DNA of 64,000 nt from Spongiimicrobium salis (GCF_043678055.1 NZ_JBHEQA010000004.1:62001-126000), one strand, 5' to 3'. Positions 34,800-45,175 are shown, counted from the first letter of the stretch. Made by a program: numbers and translations. The notes: a model not told the origin generated them from the sequence alone.

Positions 34800-35780
34800 A
34801 TGGAAGAAAAAGCCCTTAAAAAGTATCTTGATGGTAAGGCCACTGCTGCTGAAAAACAGGCTATTTATTCATGGCTAAAAGAAAATTCATCTAATCAAAA
34901 AACATTCAGTCTTTTGAAGGCAAAGTATGTCGCTGGCACCCTAAAAAATGTGTCCAGCGGCACCGTTGCTTCAAAGTATGAGGCCTTTAATCGCAAAAAA
35001 TCAAGGAAGAAAAAACTAACCTATATTTCTTCTGTTACCGCAGCATCCTTAGTATTGTTCGTGATGTTGGCGGGCTATTACAATTACACCAATAGCACAT
35101 CATCCCGGAGCAATACTCCAGCTGAGCTAGCAGATGCCTTTATCCATGTAAACACGGAAAACGGGCTAAAAAAGGAAATTACGCTTCCCGATGGCAGTGT
35201 TGTCCTTTTAAATGTGGATAGTGAGTTGACCTATCCAAAAAAATTCAGGGATGATATCAGGGAAATTACCTTAGTGGGAGAAGGCTTTTTTGATATTGCC
35301 CATAACAAGGAAAAACCTTTTATCGTAAATGTCAACGATATGAAAGTTAAGGTTTTGGGAACTTCTTTCAATGTAAAATCATACCCTAATGACGAAAAGG
35401 TAGAAACTACTTTAGTCACTGGAAAAGTTGAACTCATACGGGAAAAAGAATCTCCAGTAATTCTTGAACCTTCTCAAAAGGCAGTGCTGCATAAATCCGA
35501 TGAAAACTTAGAAATAGAAAAAGTGGAAACCTCAGAAGTTACCGCATGGAGGGAAGGAAAGCTCGTTTTCAATAAAACTTCCATGGAACAAGTCATCCGC
35601 GATTTAGAACGCAAATACAATACCAACTTCACCATTAACTCCCCAGATCTTCACGAATACAAATACACCGGAACATTTGACAATCTGACCCTAGATGAAG
35701 TTCTAAAACTTCTCACTATCTCATCACCGATAGAATACACTATTACAGAAGAAAAAAGAATCGTACTGAATATGAAGTAA
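34800..35780 (+). CDS. FecR-family anti-sigma factor
   Basis: A 326-residue inner-membrane protein: cytosolic sigma-binding N-terminus (about 70 residues), one transmembrane helix (LTYISSVTAASLVLFVMLAGY), then the periplasmic FecR domain (ITLPDGSVVLLNVDSELTYP, GEGFFDIAHNKEKPF, VLGTSFNVKSYP) and a DUF4974-type tail (MEQVIRDLERKYNTNFTI). It transmits the state of the outer-membrane receptor's STN domain to the ECF sigma factor upstream. A hairpin with a T-run directly after the stop would end or reduce this transcript before susC. Confidence 0.92.
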   Translation: MEEKALKKYLDGKATAAEKQAIYSWLKENSSNQKTFSLLKAKYVAGTLKNVSSGTVASKYEAFNRKKSRKKKLTYISSVTAASLVLFVMLAGYYNYTNSTSSRSNTPAELADAFIHVNTENGLKKEITLPDGSVVLLNVDSELTYPKKFRDDIREITLVGEGFFDIAHNKEKPFIVNVNDMKVKVLGTSFNVKSYPNDEKVETTLVTGKVELIREKESPVILEPSQKAVLHKSDENLEIEKVETSEVTAWREGKLVFNKTSMEQVIRDLERKYNTNFTINSPDLHEYKYTGTFDNLTLDEVLKLLTISSPIEYTITEEKRIVLNMK

Positions 35781-35786
35781 AAAAGC

Positions 35787-35824
35787 AAGTAGAGTGGGTG
35801 CTGGCACACCCTCCCTACTTTTTT
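35787..35824 (+). terminator. Terminator or attenuator between fecR and susC
   Basis: An interrupted hairpin, AAGTAG...CTACTT outside and GGGTG...CACCC inside with a small internal loop, is followed by six T's. It lies 6 bp after the fecR stop and 60 bp before susC, so it separates regulator and uptake transcription. Confidence 0.65.
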
Positions 35825-35883
35825 CAATCATTAATTATCAAAGATCTAACCTAAGTGATTAACAATTAAAAGCAATCAAAATT

Positions 35884-38800
35884 ATGAAAAAAAACAATTC
35901 TAGGTTTTTTTCAACAAAAATTCTTTTAGTAAGAATTATGAAAATTTACACCGCACTTCTATGTATTACCATTGCAAAACTATTTGCGGGGGATGCATAT
36001 GCACAGAACATTACCCTTAAACTGAGGAATGTAGAGTTAAAAACAATTTTCACCGAGATTGAGGAGAAAAGCGAATATAGTTTCTTTTACAACAATAGTT
36101 TAGTAGATGTTTCCAAGAAAAAATCCCTAAATGTAAGGGATAAGGAAATTCTTGATGTTTTAGCATCTTTACTGGACAATACGGAAATAGGGTATGAGAT
36201 TTTTAAAAAACAAATCATTCTTTTTCCAAAATCCGATGATTCCATGCGAAACCTCATTATGGAGTTTCTGGATAAAAAAACGGTAGAAGAAACCGATACG
36301 GGAACCGATAAAGATGAGGGTGTCCCCATAGAGAATGTACAATCGATTTTCAAAAAAGCTGTTCAAGACCTACTTACGGGTACGGTCAAAGATAATTTGG
36401 GCAGCCCTTTACCGGGAGCATCAGTTCTTATAAAAGGAACTACAACAGGAACACAGACCGATTTTGACGGAAATTATCAGATCAACGCCAAAAAGGGAGA
36501 TGTACTTGTTTTTTCCTACTTAGGTTTAGTGACCCAAGAAATTTTGGTAGGGGACGACAAGGTCATCAATGTCTCCTTACAAGAAGATATCAATGCATTG
36601 GAGGAAGTGATCGTTGTGGCCTATGGTACTGCCAAAAAAGAATCCTTTACGGGTTCGGCCACCCAAATAAATGCTGAAAGCATTGAAAAAAGAATCGTAA
36701 CCAATGTAGTAAACGTACTGGATGGTGCCTCTCCCGGAGTGCAGGTGACCGCGAGTAATGGTCAACCAGGTTCAGGGCCAGCCATTCGTGTTCGTGGTAT
36801 TGGTTCCATAAATGCGGGAAGAGGACCATTGATTATACTTGATGGGGTACAGTTTGACGGCTCTTTATCAAGTCTAAGTTCTAATGATATTGAAAGCATT
36901 ACCGTATTAAAGGATGCTGCTTCCACCTCCCTATATGGGTCAAGGGCAGGTAACGGAGTAGTACTAATTACTACTAAAAGAGGAAGGACCGGGCAAAAAA
37001 GTCAGTTCAGCCTTAATATAAGTCAAGGTATCACTTCAAGATCAATCCCTGAATATAAAAGAGTTAATGCCCAAGAGTATTATCCTTTGTTATGGGAGGC
37101 CCTAAGAAATAGCCTTTCCATTTCCGGGAATGTTCCTGTGGCCGAAGCCAATCAACGTGCTTCGGATGAAATCTTTGGAGAACTGGGAACCAATCCTTTC
37201 AACGTCCCCAATGATCAAATTGTTGGAATAGATGGACAACTCAACCCCAATGCAGAATTGTTGTTCCCGGATGATTTGGATTTTCAAGAACCCCTGATTC
37301 GTGGAGGAACTAGAAGCAATGTAGATTTTTCGTATCGCGGAGCAAGTGAAAATACCGATTACTTTGCCTCATTGAGTTATTTGGATGAACAAGGATTTAT
37401 CATCAATTCAGATTTTGAACGTATTACTGGGCGTGTGAATGTCAATTCAAAATTAAACGATTGGTTCAAAACAGGAATCAACCTTTCTTATGCTACTTCG
37501 GTATCCAAACAAGCTAATGATGGAGGATCTAACAGTATCGTAAACCCCTTCTTTAGTTCAAGGACCATAGCCCCTATATATCCTGTTTTCCTTCATGACC
37601 CCGTTACCGGAGAATTTATTTTAGACGACGCAGGAGAGCGGCAATTTGATTTAGGGGATAATAGAGTGGGCGCTTCCGCGGGTAGAAATATTGTACAGGA
37701 AACCATCCTGAACCAAGATGTTGATGAAATCAATTCTATTTCTGCGAGAACTTATGCCGAATTTTATTTTCTGAAAAACTTCACCTTTACGATGAATGCC
37801 ACACTGGACAAGCGTTTCTTTTTCAGTGAAGAATTACAAAATAGAGTGGTTGGAGATGCCGCTCCGGCCGGGCGTGCAGAACGTTTGTCTACAATTACCA
37901 CCAGTGTTACCTATAATCAATTACTGAACTATTCCAAAGATTTTGGAAAACATTCCCTAAATGTACTTTTAGGTCATGAAAGCAATGAGCGGGAATTCAA
38001 TAGATTTGAAGGGGATCGCATGCAACAAATTGCAGACGGGAATACGGAATTGGATAATTTTGTAACTACTACCAACCTTAGTTCCAGGACCGATATTGAT
38101 AGTCGAGAAGGATATTTTTCCCGTGTCAATTACGACTACAATGATAAATACTATCTTTCTGCTTCCTATAGACGCGATGGTAGTTCCCGATTTTCTCCAG
38201 ATGCCAGATGGGGTAATTTCTTTTCCGTTGGAGGTTCATGGCGATTGGAACAAGAAGATTTCATCAGTGAAATCCCTTGGATCAGTCAATTAAAATTGAG
38301 AGCTTCTTATGGGGAAGTTGGAAATGATTTTGTGGATATCAATGCATTTCAAGGGAGGTTTGACCTTGGGTTCAACAATGCCGGGGAAGGTGGAATCTTA
38401 GCCTCGGATGAAGAGAATCTTGATTTAGAATGGGAAACCAATATCCAAACGGACATTGCCTTGGAGTTTGGTTTTTTCAACAACAGAATCAATGGCTCTG
38501 TGGAGTATTATACTCGGGAATCCTCTAATTTAATTTTCAACCTGCCCTTACCGAGACAAAATGGCTTGGACAATATTCCATCCAATATCGGTGCTATGGA
38601 AAATAGAGGATTTGAAATTAATTTATCCGGGGACATCATTCGTACGGAAGATTTTAGATGGAACCTCAACATCAATGCATCGACACTGACCAATGAAATT
38701 ACAGAATTGCCACAAGAAGAAGTTATTGTTGGTCTTCAACGTTTGCGCGTTGGTGGTGATATTTTCTCCTTCTTTGTACGGGATTACTTCGGAGTAGACC

Positions 38801-39420
38801 CTGCAGATGGCTCTGCCTTATTTGTTTTAGACCCTGAATTGGCTCCTGCAAATGACCCCTCAGTAAGAACGGTGAATGGGACTGCAGTTACTATAGATCC
38901 CGATTTTGCCTTGCGCGATGAATTGGGCAGTGCCGTACCAGATCTTTTTGGAAGCTTCAACAATAGATTTACCTATAAAGGATTGGAGTTGGGAATTTTA
39001 TTCACCTATCAACTAGGAGGACATACCTTTGACAATAACTATGCAGCTTTATTAAGGGCAGGACAGCCTGGTACGGCCTTACACCGTGATATCCTAAGGC
39101 GTTGGCAACAACCTGGGGACATTACAGATATTCCTCGATTAGATAGTAGCCAATTGAACAATTTTGGTGTAGCATCTGATAGGTTCCTTGTAAAATCAGA
39201 TTTCTTGGCTTTACGCCAAGTAAACCTTTCGTATAACTTGGACGATCAGCTTACCGATCATCTAGGACTTTCAAGTGCCAGAATATACCTTACGGGTGAA
39301 AATTTATTTGTTGTTTCCGGAAGGACCGGGCAAGACATCGGGAACCGTTTTGATGGTACTACGAGCAATAGGTTTACTCCTGCAAGAGTAATTTCTTTGG
39401 GCCTTAATGTGACATTTTAA
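35884..39420 (+). CDS. SusC/RagA TonB-linked outer-membrane protein with STN domain
   Basis: Large TonB-dependent transporter, 1178 residues. After a signal peptide comes a secretin/TonB short N-terminal (STN) domain (LRNVELKTIFTEIEEKSEYS), which talks to FecR. Next are a carboxypeptidase-like domain (LTGTVKDNLGSPLPGASVLI), a plug with VVVAYGTAKKESFTGS and DGVQFDGSLSSL, and a 22-strand type barrel. The SusD gene follows 14 bp later. No glycoside hydrolase or lyase is nearby, so the substrate may be a peptide, a glycan handled elsewhere, or another nutrient. Confidence 0.95.
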   Translation: MKKNNSRFFSTKILLVRIMKIYTALLCITIAKLFAGDAYAQNITLKLRNVELKTIFTEIEEKSEYSFFYNNSLVDVSKKKSLNVRDKEILDVLASLLDNTEIGYEIFKKQIILFPKSDDSMRNLIMEFLDKKTVEETDTGTDKDEGVPIENVQSIFKKAVQDLLTGTVKDNLGSPLPGASVLIKGTTTGTQTDFDGNYQINAKKGDVLVFSYLGLVTQEILVGDDKVINVSLQEDINALEEVIVVAYGTAKKESFTGSATQINAESIEKRIVTNVVNVLDGASPGVQVTASNGQPGSGPAIRVRGIGSINAGRGPLIILDGVQFDGSLSSLSSNDIESITVLKDAASTSLYGSRAGNGVVLITTKRGRTGQKSQFSLNISQGITSRSIPEYKRVNAQEYYPLLWEALRNSLSISGNVPVAEANQRASDEIFGELGTNPFNVPNDQIVGIDGQLNPNAELLFPDDLDFQEPLIRGGTRSNVDFSYRGASENTDYFASLSYLDEQGFIINSDFERITGRVNVNSKLNDWFKTGINLSYATSVSKQANDGGSNSIVNPFFSSRTIAPIYPVFLHDPVTGEFILDDAGERQFDLGDNRVGASAGRNIVQETILNQDVDEINSISARTYAEFYFLKNFTFTMNATLDKRFFFSEELQNRVVGDAAPAGRAERLSTITTSVTYNQLLNYSKDFGKHSLNVLLGHESNEREFNRFEGDRMQQIADGNTELDNFVTTTNLSSRTDIDSREGYFSRVNYDYNDKYYLSASYRRDGSSRFSPDARWGNFFSVGGSWRLEQEDFISEIPWISQLKLRASYGEVGNDFVDINAFQGRFDLGFNNAGEGGILASDEENLDLEWETNIQTDIALEFGFFNNRINGSVEYYTRESSNLIFNLPLPRQNGLDNIPSNIGAMENRGFEINLSGDIIRTEDFRWNLNINASTLTNEITELPQEEVIVGLQRLRVGGDIFSFFVRDYFGVDPADGSALFVLDPELAPANDPSVRTVNGTAVTIDPDFALRDELGSAVPDLFGSFNNRFTYKGLELGILFTYQLGGHTFDNNYAALLRAGQPGTALHRDILRRWQQPGDITDIPRLDSSQLNNFGVASDRFLVKSDFLALRQVNLSYNLDDQLTDHLGLSSARIYLTGENLFVVSGRTGQDIGNRFDGTTSNRFTPARVISLGLNVTF

Positions 39421-39434
39421 AAAATTAAATCATC

Positions 39435-40916
39435 ATGAAAAAATATATCATCATTATTATTCTCATCTGCGTAAGCTCCTTTTCCGTAGCCTGCGAGGAC
39501 GACTTTTTAGATCAACAACCTACCGATCAGGTATCTACCGATGCTGCGACGGCCACCACAGATAACTTATTCCTAGTTTTGAACGGAATTCACAGGGCTT
39601 TATATATCCGCTTCCAAAATGGTCAGGGAAGAGGTGGCCAAGGCGCTATGATGTTGCAAATGGAAGCCTTGGGCGAAGACTATGTGATGACTGGACGCGC
39701 CAATGGTTTTTTTATCAACGCCTATCAATGGAACGATCATACCAATTCATTTGATGCCGATGATCTATTCCCGTATAGAACACATTATCGTTACATTAGA
39801 AATGCCAATACCATTATTAATGGCGCAGCGGCTGCCGTAGGTCCGGATGCAGATCGCAATGCAGCAGTGGGGCAAGCATTGATTTATAGGGCCTGGTCCC
39901 ATTTTCAAATTGTACAATTGTATGGACAACGTTATGTGCCCGGAGGAAATAACACCCAATTGGGCGTTCCCATTCGTTTGACCGTGGACGGAGAGCCTCT
40001 GGCACGAGCTACAGTTGAGGAAGTATACACACAGGTTCATGCAGATTTGGATGAAGCCATAACGCTATTGGAAGGTTACCAACGTCCCAATAAATCGCAT
40101 TTAGATGTAAGCGTGGCCCAAGGCTTAAAAGCGAGAGTAGCGTTGGTTCAGGGAGATTATGCTATGGCTGCACAATTCGCACCTTTGGCGCGAGCAGAAA
40201 ATACCTTATTCACCTTTGATGACTATTTCAACAATTTTAGCGATTTCTCTAGTGATGAATGGATGTGGGGCAGTTTTATCCAAGCGGATCAAACCGACGT
40301 TTTTGGAAATTATGGTGCTTTTATCTCTAGAAATTTTAGCTCTTCCAATATTCGGGGGAATCCTAAAGCCATCAGTAGTGCCTTGCACGCAACCATTCCC
40401 ACTACAGATGTACGTTCACAAATTTTTGACCCTACAGGAGAACATCCCAATTTACCGGGAGGAGCAGTGATTTCCTCTAGACATTCCCGTCATCCATTTA
40501 CCAATCAAAAATTTATCGCTGCAGGTACTGGAGATAGCAGAATGGATGTTCCGCATATGAGGGCTTCAGAAATGTATCTGATCGAAGCAGAGGCAAGGGC
40601 CAATATGGGCGATGATGCTGGAGCTGCCGCCATTCTATTTGAATTGGGAAGCGCTAGAGACCCGTCATACACCCTATCTACCAATACCGGGCAAGCCCTT
40701 ATTGATGAGATTTTACTTCAGCGACGATGGGAACTTTGGGGAGAAGGTTTTCGGTTCTATGACCTGAAGCGTTTGGACCTTCCTTTGAATAGAAATGGAT
40801 CAAACCACAATGCCAATTTAGCCGTTATTTTTGATGTGCCTGCGGGAGATCCAAGATGGCAGTGGCAAATTCCGCAAAGTGCTTTGGATAACAACCCGCT
40901 ATTGGTACAGAATTAG
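39435..40916 (+). CDS. SusD/RagB nutrient-binding outer-membrane lipoprotein
   Basis: A 493-residue surface lipoprotein forming the lid of the SusC transporter. The lipobox Cys is in SSFSVACEDDFL (about residue 20). The helical TPR scaffold and the SusD segments YRAWSHFQIVQLYG and RWELWGEGFRFYDLKR are clear. The C-terminus ends in FDVPAGDPRWQWQIPQSALDNNP, which is typical. Cotranscription with susC is likely (14-bp gap), and a strong terminator follows. Confidence 0.94.
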   Translation: MKKYIIIIILICVSSFSVACEDDFLDQQPTDQVSTDAATATTDNLFLVLNGIHRALYIRFQNGQGRGGQGAMMLQMEALGEDYVMTGRANGFFINAYQWNDHTNSFDADDLFPYRTHYRYIRNANTIINGAAAAVGPDADRNAAVGQALIYRAWSHFQIVQLYGQRYVPGGNNTQLGVPIRLTVDGEPLARATVEEVYTQVHADLDEAITLLEGYQRPNKSHLDVSVAQGLKARVALVQGDYAMAAQFAPLARAENTLFTFDDYFNNFSDFSSDEWMWGSFIQADQTDVFGNYGAFISRNFSSSNIRGNPKAISSALHATIPTTDVRSQIFDPTGEHPNLPGGAVISSRHSRHPFTNQKFIAAGTGDSRMDVPHMRASEMYLIEAEARANMGDDAGAAAILFELGSARDPSYTLSTNTGQALIDEILLQRRWELWGEGFRFYDLKRLDLPLNRNGSNHNANLAVIFDVPAGDPRWQWQIPQSALDNNPLLVQN

Positions 40917-40978
40917 TCCAAGTTACAATAGTTAATACTGATTGATTGTTAATTTGTCATTTAGTTAGTTTAGTGAGT

Positions 40979-41012
40979 TGGGGACGCTTTACGGCGTCCC
41001 CATTTTTTTTTA
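40979..41012 (+). terminator. Terminator of the SusC-SusD operon
   Basis: Perfect 8-bp GC-rich stem GGGGACGC / GCGTCCCC (40980-41001, loop TTTACG), followed by a run of ten T's. It starts 63 bp after the SusD stop. Confidence 0.88.
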
Positions 41013-41067
41013 CGGCTCTCTTTGAACCATTCCAATCATTTAATACTCTCCTACACCCTTCATTTCA

Positions 41068-41101
41068 TAAAAAAAGAGTATGATAAAAACCATACTCTTT
41101 T
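41068..41101 (-). terminator. Terminator of the choice-of-anchor I gene
   Basis: An 11-bp stem (AAAAGAGTATG / CATACTCTTTT) with an 8-nt loop. On the minus strand it is followed by a T-run, and it lies 36 bp after the lipoprotein gene's stop. It could work in both directions. Confidence 0.75.
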
Positions 41102-41137
41102 GTTTTCTTCGGGACTATTGCAGTCTCTCTAAAATTC

Positions 41138-42694
41138 TTATTTATTTTCGTAGATCGTAACTGTACCACTATCCTCATTGCTGACCAATAATAGGTCTTT
41201 TCCCGAAGGACTATCACTTGCAGGAATCACCAATAAGCCTTCTGGAGCTTCATCATTTGCATTGGCCAAAAGCTGAATAAATTCAGGTGCTGCCGGATTG
41301 GTCATATCATATACCAATACCTGATCGTTACGTTCCAATCCCACGAACAAAATATAACGTTCATCATTTAGGTTTAAAATGGCTACCGATTCTGGTTCCG
41401 CACCTTTGGCATCACTACGCCCGTCGTTATCGTTAAATCGATCTGGGGTCAAAGCCAAAGTTCTGCTTCCTATTTCATTGCCACTATCATACACCCTATT
41501 TCCAGTTTCGTCCCAAATGGTAAAAGAACGTCCTCCAAAAGAGACAATTTGATCAAAATCGCCGTCTCCATCCGTATCTCCATTTACGGTAGTTACTTCC
41601 AATCTGCCCAAATTGGCATCCATTTGCAAATCCATCGCATTTGGAAAAATTGTGGCATCCAACAGAAGATCATCAGCGCGTTCTTCTTCGCTAAATGCAT
41701 CATAATCCCTGGCATCGCCCTCATTGGCCGTCACTATATATTCCACACCATTGATGGTTGCCGATGTAATCCCATCCGGTTGAAAAATTCCCAATGCCGG
41801 AACATTTCGTAACTCCTTGATATCATCACGATCACTGGGATCGATCTCATTTCCAGGAAGGGAATAGTCCTGATACCCCAAAGGCCAAATCTCCGTAATG
41901 GTATTTGTTTCCAGATCCACCACAGCCAATCCATTATTTTCCTGAAGCGCCACATAGGCGGTTTTGGAATCCTCGGATACGGTAATAAATTCCGGCTCTA
42001 TATCACTAGCAAAAGTGGCATTGGGACCGAATATACGGAACCCATTTTTTTCAAGGTTTTCCTGAAAATGACTTAGGCCGTCAAATTCCAAGGTGGTCAC
42101 CGTTCCGGAAGCCACATCGATAATACTTACCGACCCATTAGGGTCCACTGTGTATTCTTCATTAGGTTCTCCTTCGTTCGCCGATAGAATAGTAGTTCCA
42201 TCTGGTGTAAAGGTGACCATATCTGGCAAGGCTCCTACGGTATAAGAAGATTGTAAAACCTGCGTAGCGGTATCATATACCAATACGCTCCCCAAGGCTT
42301 GTTTATTTGGTGCCTCTACGGCCACCGCCAAAAGTCCATTGGCAACAGCCACACTATTTGGCGCTCCAATAGTACTTACATCAATACTATTTTCTTGTAC
42401 AGGCGCGTTGATATTGGTAATATCATAGACCGTTATTTCGTTCAGTCCTAATTCATCGTCATTATTAACCACAAATATCTTATTGGTATTGGGGTCAAAC
42501 GCGGTTATTTCCGCAGAAGCTTCACCACCGACGTCAATGGTATGGGCAAACTGAAAATTTACATTGGTATTCGTTGGGTCGGGAGTATCTGGAGTATCAT
42601 CATCTCCACCTCCTCCAATAAAATCGTCAATTTTATTACAGGAACTCACACTTAGCACTAGAGCCAAAAAGGCCACTTTATAATATGTTTTCAT
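41138..42694 (-). CDS. Choice-of-anchor I domain lipoprotein (beta-propeller-like)
   Basis: A 518-residue exported lipoprotein: the signal peptide ends in a lipobox (VLSVSSCNKI), then a Gly/Asp/Pro-rich linker (IGGGGDDDTPDTPDP), then a long domain with repeated blade-like strands. ITAFDPNTNKIFVVNN, NSVAVANGLLAVAVE and EGEPNEEYTVDPNGSVSIID match the choice-of-anchor I family, related to alkaline phosphatase-associated beta-propellers. Conserved Asp residues (TDGDGDFDQIV) suggest calcium binding. It is convergent with SusD and might work on the same substrate, but no data support that beyond location. Confidence 0.85.
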   Translation of the reverse strand: MKTYYKVAFLALVLSVSSCNKIDDFIGGGGDDDTPDTPDPTNTNVNFQFAHTIDVGGEASAEITAFDPNTNKIFVVNNDDELGLNEITVYDITNINAPVQENSIDVSTIGAPNSVAVANGLLAVAVEAPNKQALGSVLVYDTATQVLQSSYTVGALPDMVTFTPDGTTILSANEGEPNEEYTVDPNGSVSIIDVASGTVTTLEFDGLSHFQENLEKNGFRIFGPNATFASDIEPEFITVSEDSKTAYVALQENNGLAVVDLETNTITEIWPLGYQDYSLPGNEIDPSDRDDIKELRNVPALGIFQPDGITSATINGVEYIVTANEGDARDYDAFSEEERADDLLLDATIFPNAMDLQMDANLGRLEVTTVNGDTDGDGDFDQIVSFGGRSFTIWDETGNRVYDSGNEIGSRTLALTPDRFNDNDGRSDAKGAEPESVAILNLNDERYILFVGLERNDQVLVYDMTNPAAPEFIQLLANANDEAPEGLLVIPASDSPSGKDLLLVSNEDSGTVTIYENK

Positions 42695-42774
42695 CTAAAT
42701 TGGTTTTAATTCCAAAGATGAACACCTTATATAAAGCAAAAGTTAGTAAAAGGAAAAATAATGATTATAACTGC

Positions 42775-43659
42775 TCACGAATTGTAACCAAAACGTTTCA
42801 GCTGATTCGGGTTGCTGCGCCAATTCTTATTTACCTTAACATAAAGTTCCAAATGCACTTGTTTATCGAAGAACTTTTCCAGGTCCTTTCTAGCCTCTAC
42901 GCCCACTCTTTTCAGGGCACTTCCCTTATGTCCGATAATGATTCCTTTTTGGGAATCGCGCTCCACCATAATTACCGCACGCATGCGGATGATATCTTCA
43001 TCCTCTAGAAATTCTTCAGTCTCGATTTCTACGGAATATGGAATTTCTTTTTTGTAATACTGTAATATTTTTTCGCGAATAGTTTCATTAACAAAAAAAC
43101 GCTCTGGCTTGTCGGTCAATTGGTCTTTAGGGTAATAGGCCGGTGCTTCAGGCAATAATTCAATGATACGCTCAAAAACCTCTTTGATATTGAAGTTCTG
43201 CAAAGCGGAAATCAAGTGTATTTCTGCTTTGGGATATTCCTGTTGCCAGTATTGTACCTGTTCTTCCAAAATTTCCTGTTCCGTGATATCGATCTTATTT
43301 AACAGGAGTAGTACAGGGATTTTACTATTTTGTATTTTTTGGGCAAACTTCTCATCTTTCAGTGCCTTTTCCCCAATTTCAATCATATACAACAATACAT
43401 CGGCATCTTCAAAAGCCGATTTTACAAAATCCATCATGGAGGATTGTAATTCGTAAGCAGGTTTAATGATTCCTGGAGTATCCGAAAGAATGACTTGAAA
43501 ATCATCCCCATTGACAATTCCCAAAATACGATGGCGGGTGGTTTGGGCCTTGGACGTAATAATGGAGAGTTTCTCTCCTACAAAGGCATTCATTAAAGTA
43601 GACTTCCCTACATTTGGATTCCCTATAATATTGACAAAGCCAGCTTTATGCTTTTGCAT
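42775..43659 (-). CDS. era: Ribosome-associated GTPase Era
   Basis: A 294-residue GTPase with a G domain (GNPNVGKSTL, DTPGII, NKID) and a C-terminal KH domain (IIGHKGSALKRVGVEARKDL) that binds the 3' end of 16S rRNA during 30S assembly. The start codon lies within the last codons of the upstream AGCS symporter gene (14-bp overlap), so the two are translationally coupled. Length is standard. Confidence 0.95.
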   Translation of the reverse strand: MQKHKAGFVNIIGNPNVGKSTLMNAFVGEKLSIITSKAQTTRHRILGIVNGDDFQVILSDTPGIIKPAYELQSSMMDFVKSAFEDADVLLYMIEIGEKALKDEKFAQKIQNSKIPVLLLLNKIDITEQEILEEQVQYWQQEYPKAEIHLISALQNFNIKEVFERIIELLPEAPAYYPKDQLTDKPERFFVNETIREKILQYYKKEIPYSVEIETEEFLEDEDIIRMRAVIMVERDSQKGIIIGHKGSALKRVGVEARKDLEKFFDKQVHLELYVKVNKNWRSNPNQLKRFGYNS

Positions 43660-45010
43660 TTTTCAGTTTTTTAAAATATTCCTTGGCGGCAACATTCACT
43701 TTAGGGGCCAATAACAATACGGCGATCATATTGGGAATAACCATCAAGGCATAAGAGAGGTCAATTAGATTCTTCACCAACTCCAAAGATGCCACCGCGG
43801 CAAAAATAATCATAATAACAAAGTATACATTATATAATTTCCCAATTCGGGCATTGGTCAAAAAGGAAAGGCATTTTACTCCATAATAAGAATAGGTAAA
43901 CAATGTAGATAGGGCAAAAGCGGTAACGATAAGCATCAACAGATCATCTCCAAATCCAAAAAGCGTACGTTCAAAAGCTTCCAAGGTCATCACAATACCG
44001 CTAACATCCTCAAGATAAGCCCCACTTAGAATAATCACTACTGCCGTAAAAGTACATACCAATATCGTATCGATAAAGGGGCCCAACATGGCCACCAAAC
44101 CTTCCTTGATCGGATTATCGGTTTTGGATTGTCCGTGATACATAGGAGCACTTCCCAAGCCCGCTTCATTGGAAAACATAGCCCTACGCACTCCAATGAT
44201 TACCAACCCCCAAAAACCTCCCGTAACCGCAGTATCAAAATTCCAAGCTTCGGTGAAAATCAGTTTTAACGAAGGAAGCACCTGACCTGCATTCATTAAC
44301 ATGACTACAATAACGGCGACGAGATATATCAAGACCATAAAAGGCACAATGGCCGAGGCTACTTTGGCAATCTTAGTAAGTCCGCCAAAAATGACAAAAG
44401 AGGTGATTATAGCCAAAACAATGCCTACAGTCCACTTCCAACTTTCATCATCCATGGCGATCAAAGATTCCGAAGGCTGTATGACACTCATAAAGGTTTC
44501 CGTAAACTGATTTGCGGTAAATACGCCCAAAAACCCAAACAAACCACAAAGACAAAAGAAAATGGCTAAGGGTTTCCCCTTTTTTCCCAAGCCTTGTGTG
44601 ATATAGTACATAGGTCCACCTTGTAGCTTCCCGCTAGAATCCGTACCGCGGAACATAATAGACAAGCTACAGGAATAAAATTTGATGCCCATGCCCAAAA
44701 GTGCGGTGAGCCATATCCAAAATACCACTCCCGGGCCTCCATCGTGAATTGCGATCGCCACTCCAGAGATATTTCCCAGTCCTACGGTTGCAGCCACTGC
44801 AGCAGAAAGGGCCTGAAAAGAACTAACGTCACCCTTGGCATTTTTATCATCGTATTTCCCTGCCGTAATGGCCACAGCATGACCAAAAAACCGAAAGGGC
44901 GTAAGTTTAGAGTAGCATACTAAAAATAGTCCTCCCCCAATAAGCAAGAGGAACATAGGCCATTCCGTATAGGGGAGTAAGGCAGATATAAAGTCGTTGA
45001 TCGCTTCCAT
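43646..45010 (-). CDS. AGCS-family sodium:alanine/glycine symporter
   Basis: A 454-residue inner-membrane transporter with about ten hydrophobic helices. Family blocks include VGLGNISGVAIAIHDGGPG, LQGGPMYYI and SNEAGLGSAPMYHGQ, the last being the conserved AGCS signature. It imports Ala/Gly or a similar small amino acid with Na+ or H+. Its 3' end overlaps the era start. It is divergent from the NTF2-like gene, with a clear plus-strand promoter in between. Confidence 0.92.
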   Translation of the reverse strand: MEAINDFISALLPYTEWPMFLLLIGGGLFLVCYSKLTPFRFFGHAVAITAGKYDDKNAKGDVSSFQALSAAVAATVGLGNISGVAIAIHDGGPGVVFWIWLTALLGMGIKFYSCSLSIMFRGTDSSGKLQGGPMYYITQGLGKKGKPLAIFFCLCGLFGFLGVFTANQFTETFMSVIQPSESLIAMDDESWKWTVGIVLAIITSFVIFGGLTKIAKVASAIVPFMVLIYLVAVIVVMLMNAGQVLPSLKLIFTEAWNFDTAVTGGFWGLVIIGVRRAMFSNEAGLGSAPMYHGQSKTDNPIKEGLVAMLGPFIDTILVCTFTAVVIILSGAYLEDVSGIVMTLEAFERTLFGFGDDLLMLIVTAFALSTLFTYSYYGVKCLSFLTNARIGKLYNVYFVIMIIFAAVASLELVKNLIDLSYALMVIPNMIAVLLLAPKVNVAAKEYFKKLKNAKA

Positions 45011-45113
45011 AAATCGAATGTAACCAATTCAATCTTCCCAACAAAAAAAGAAGCAAAAGTTGTTCTTTGTCCATAAAAGGAAATCCATCACAGTATTCGG
45101 GAAAAATGGACAA

Positions 45114-45142
45114 TTGTAGCCAAAGGGCGTGATCTACATTTG
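45114..45142 (+). promoter_or_regulatory. Promoter of the NTF2-like gene
   Basis: TTG (45114-45116), 18-bp spacer, TACATTTG (45135-45142): a full match to the Bacteroidota consensus, 33 bp before the ATG. It also supports the start at 45176 over the longer frame, because the earlier ATG (45140) overlaps the -7 box. Confidence 0.7.
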
Positions 45143-45175
45143 TACTATAAAAAAAACATAAATAAAAAAGCAATT

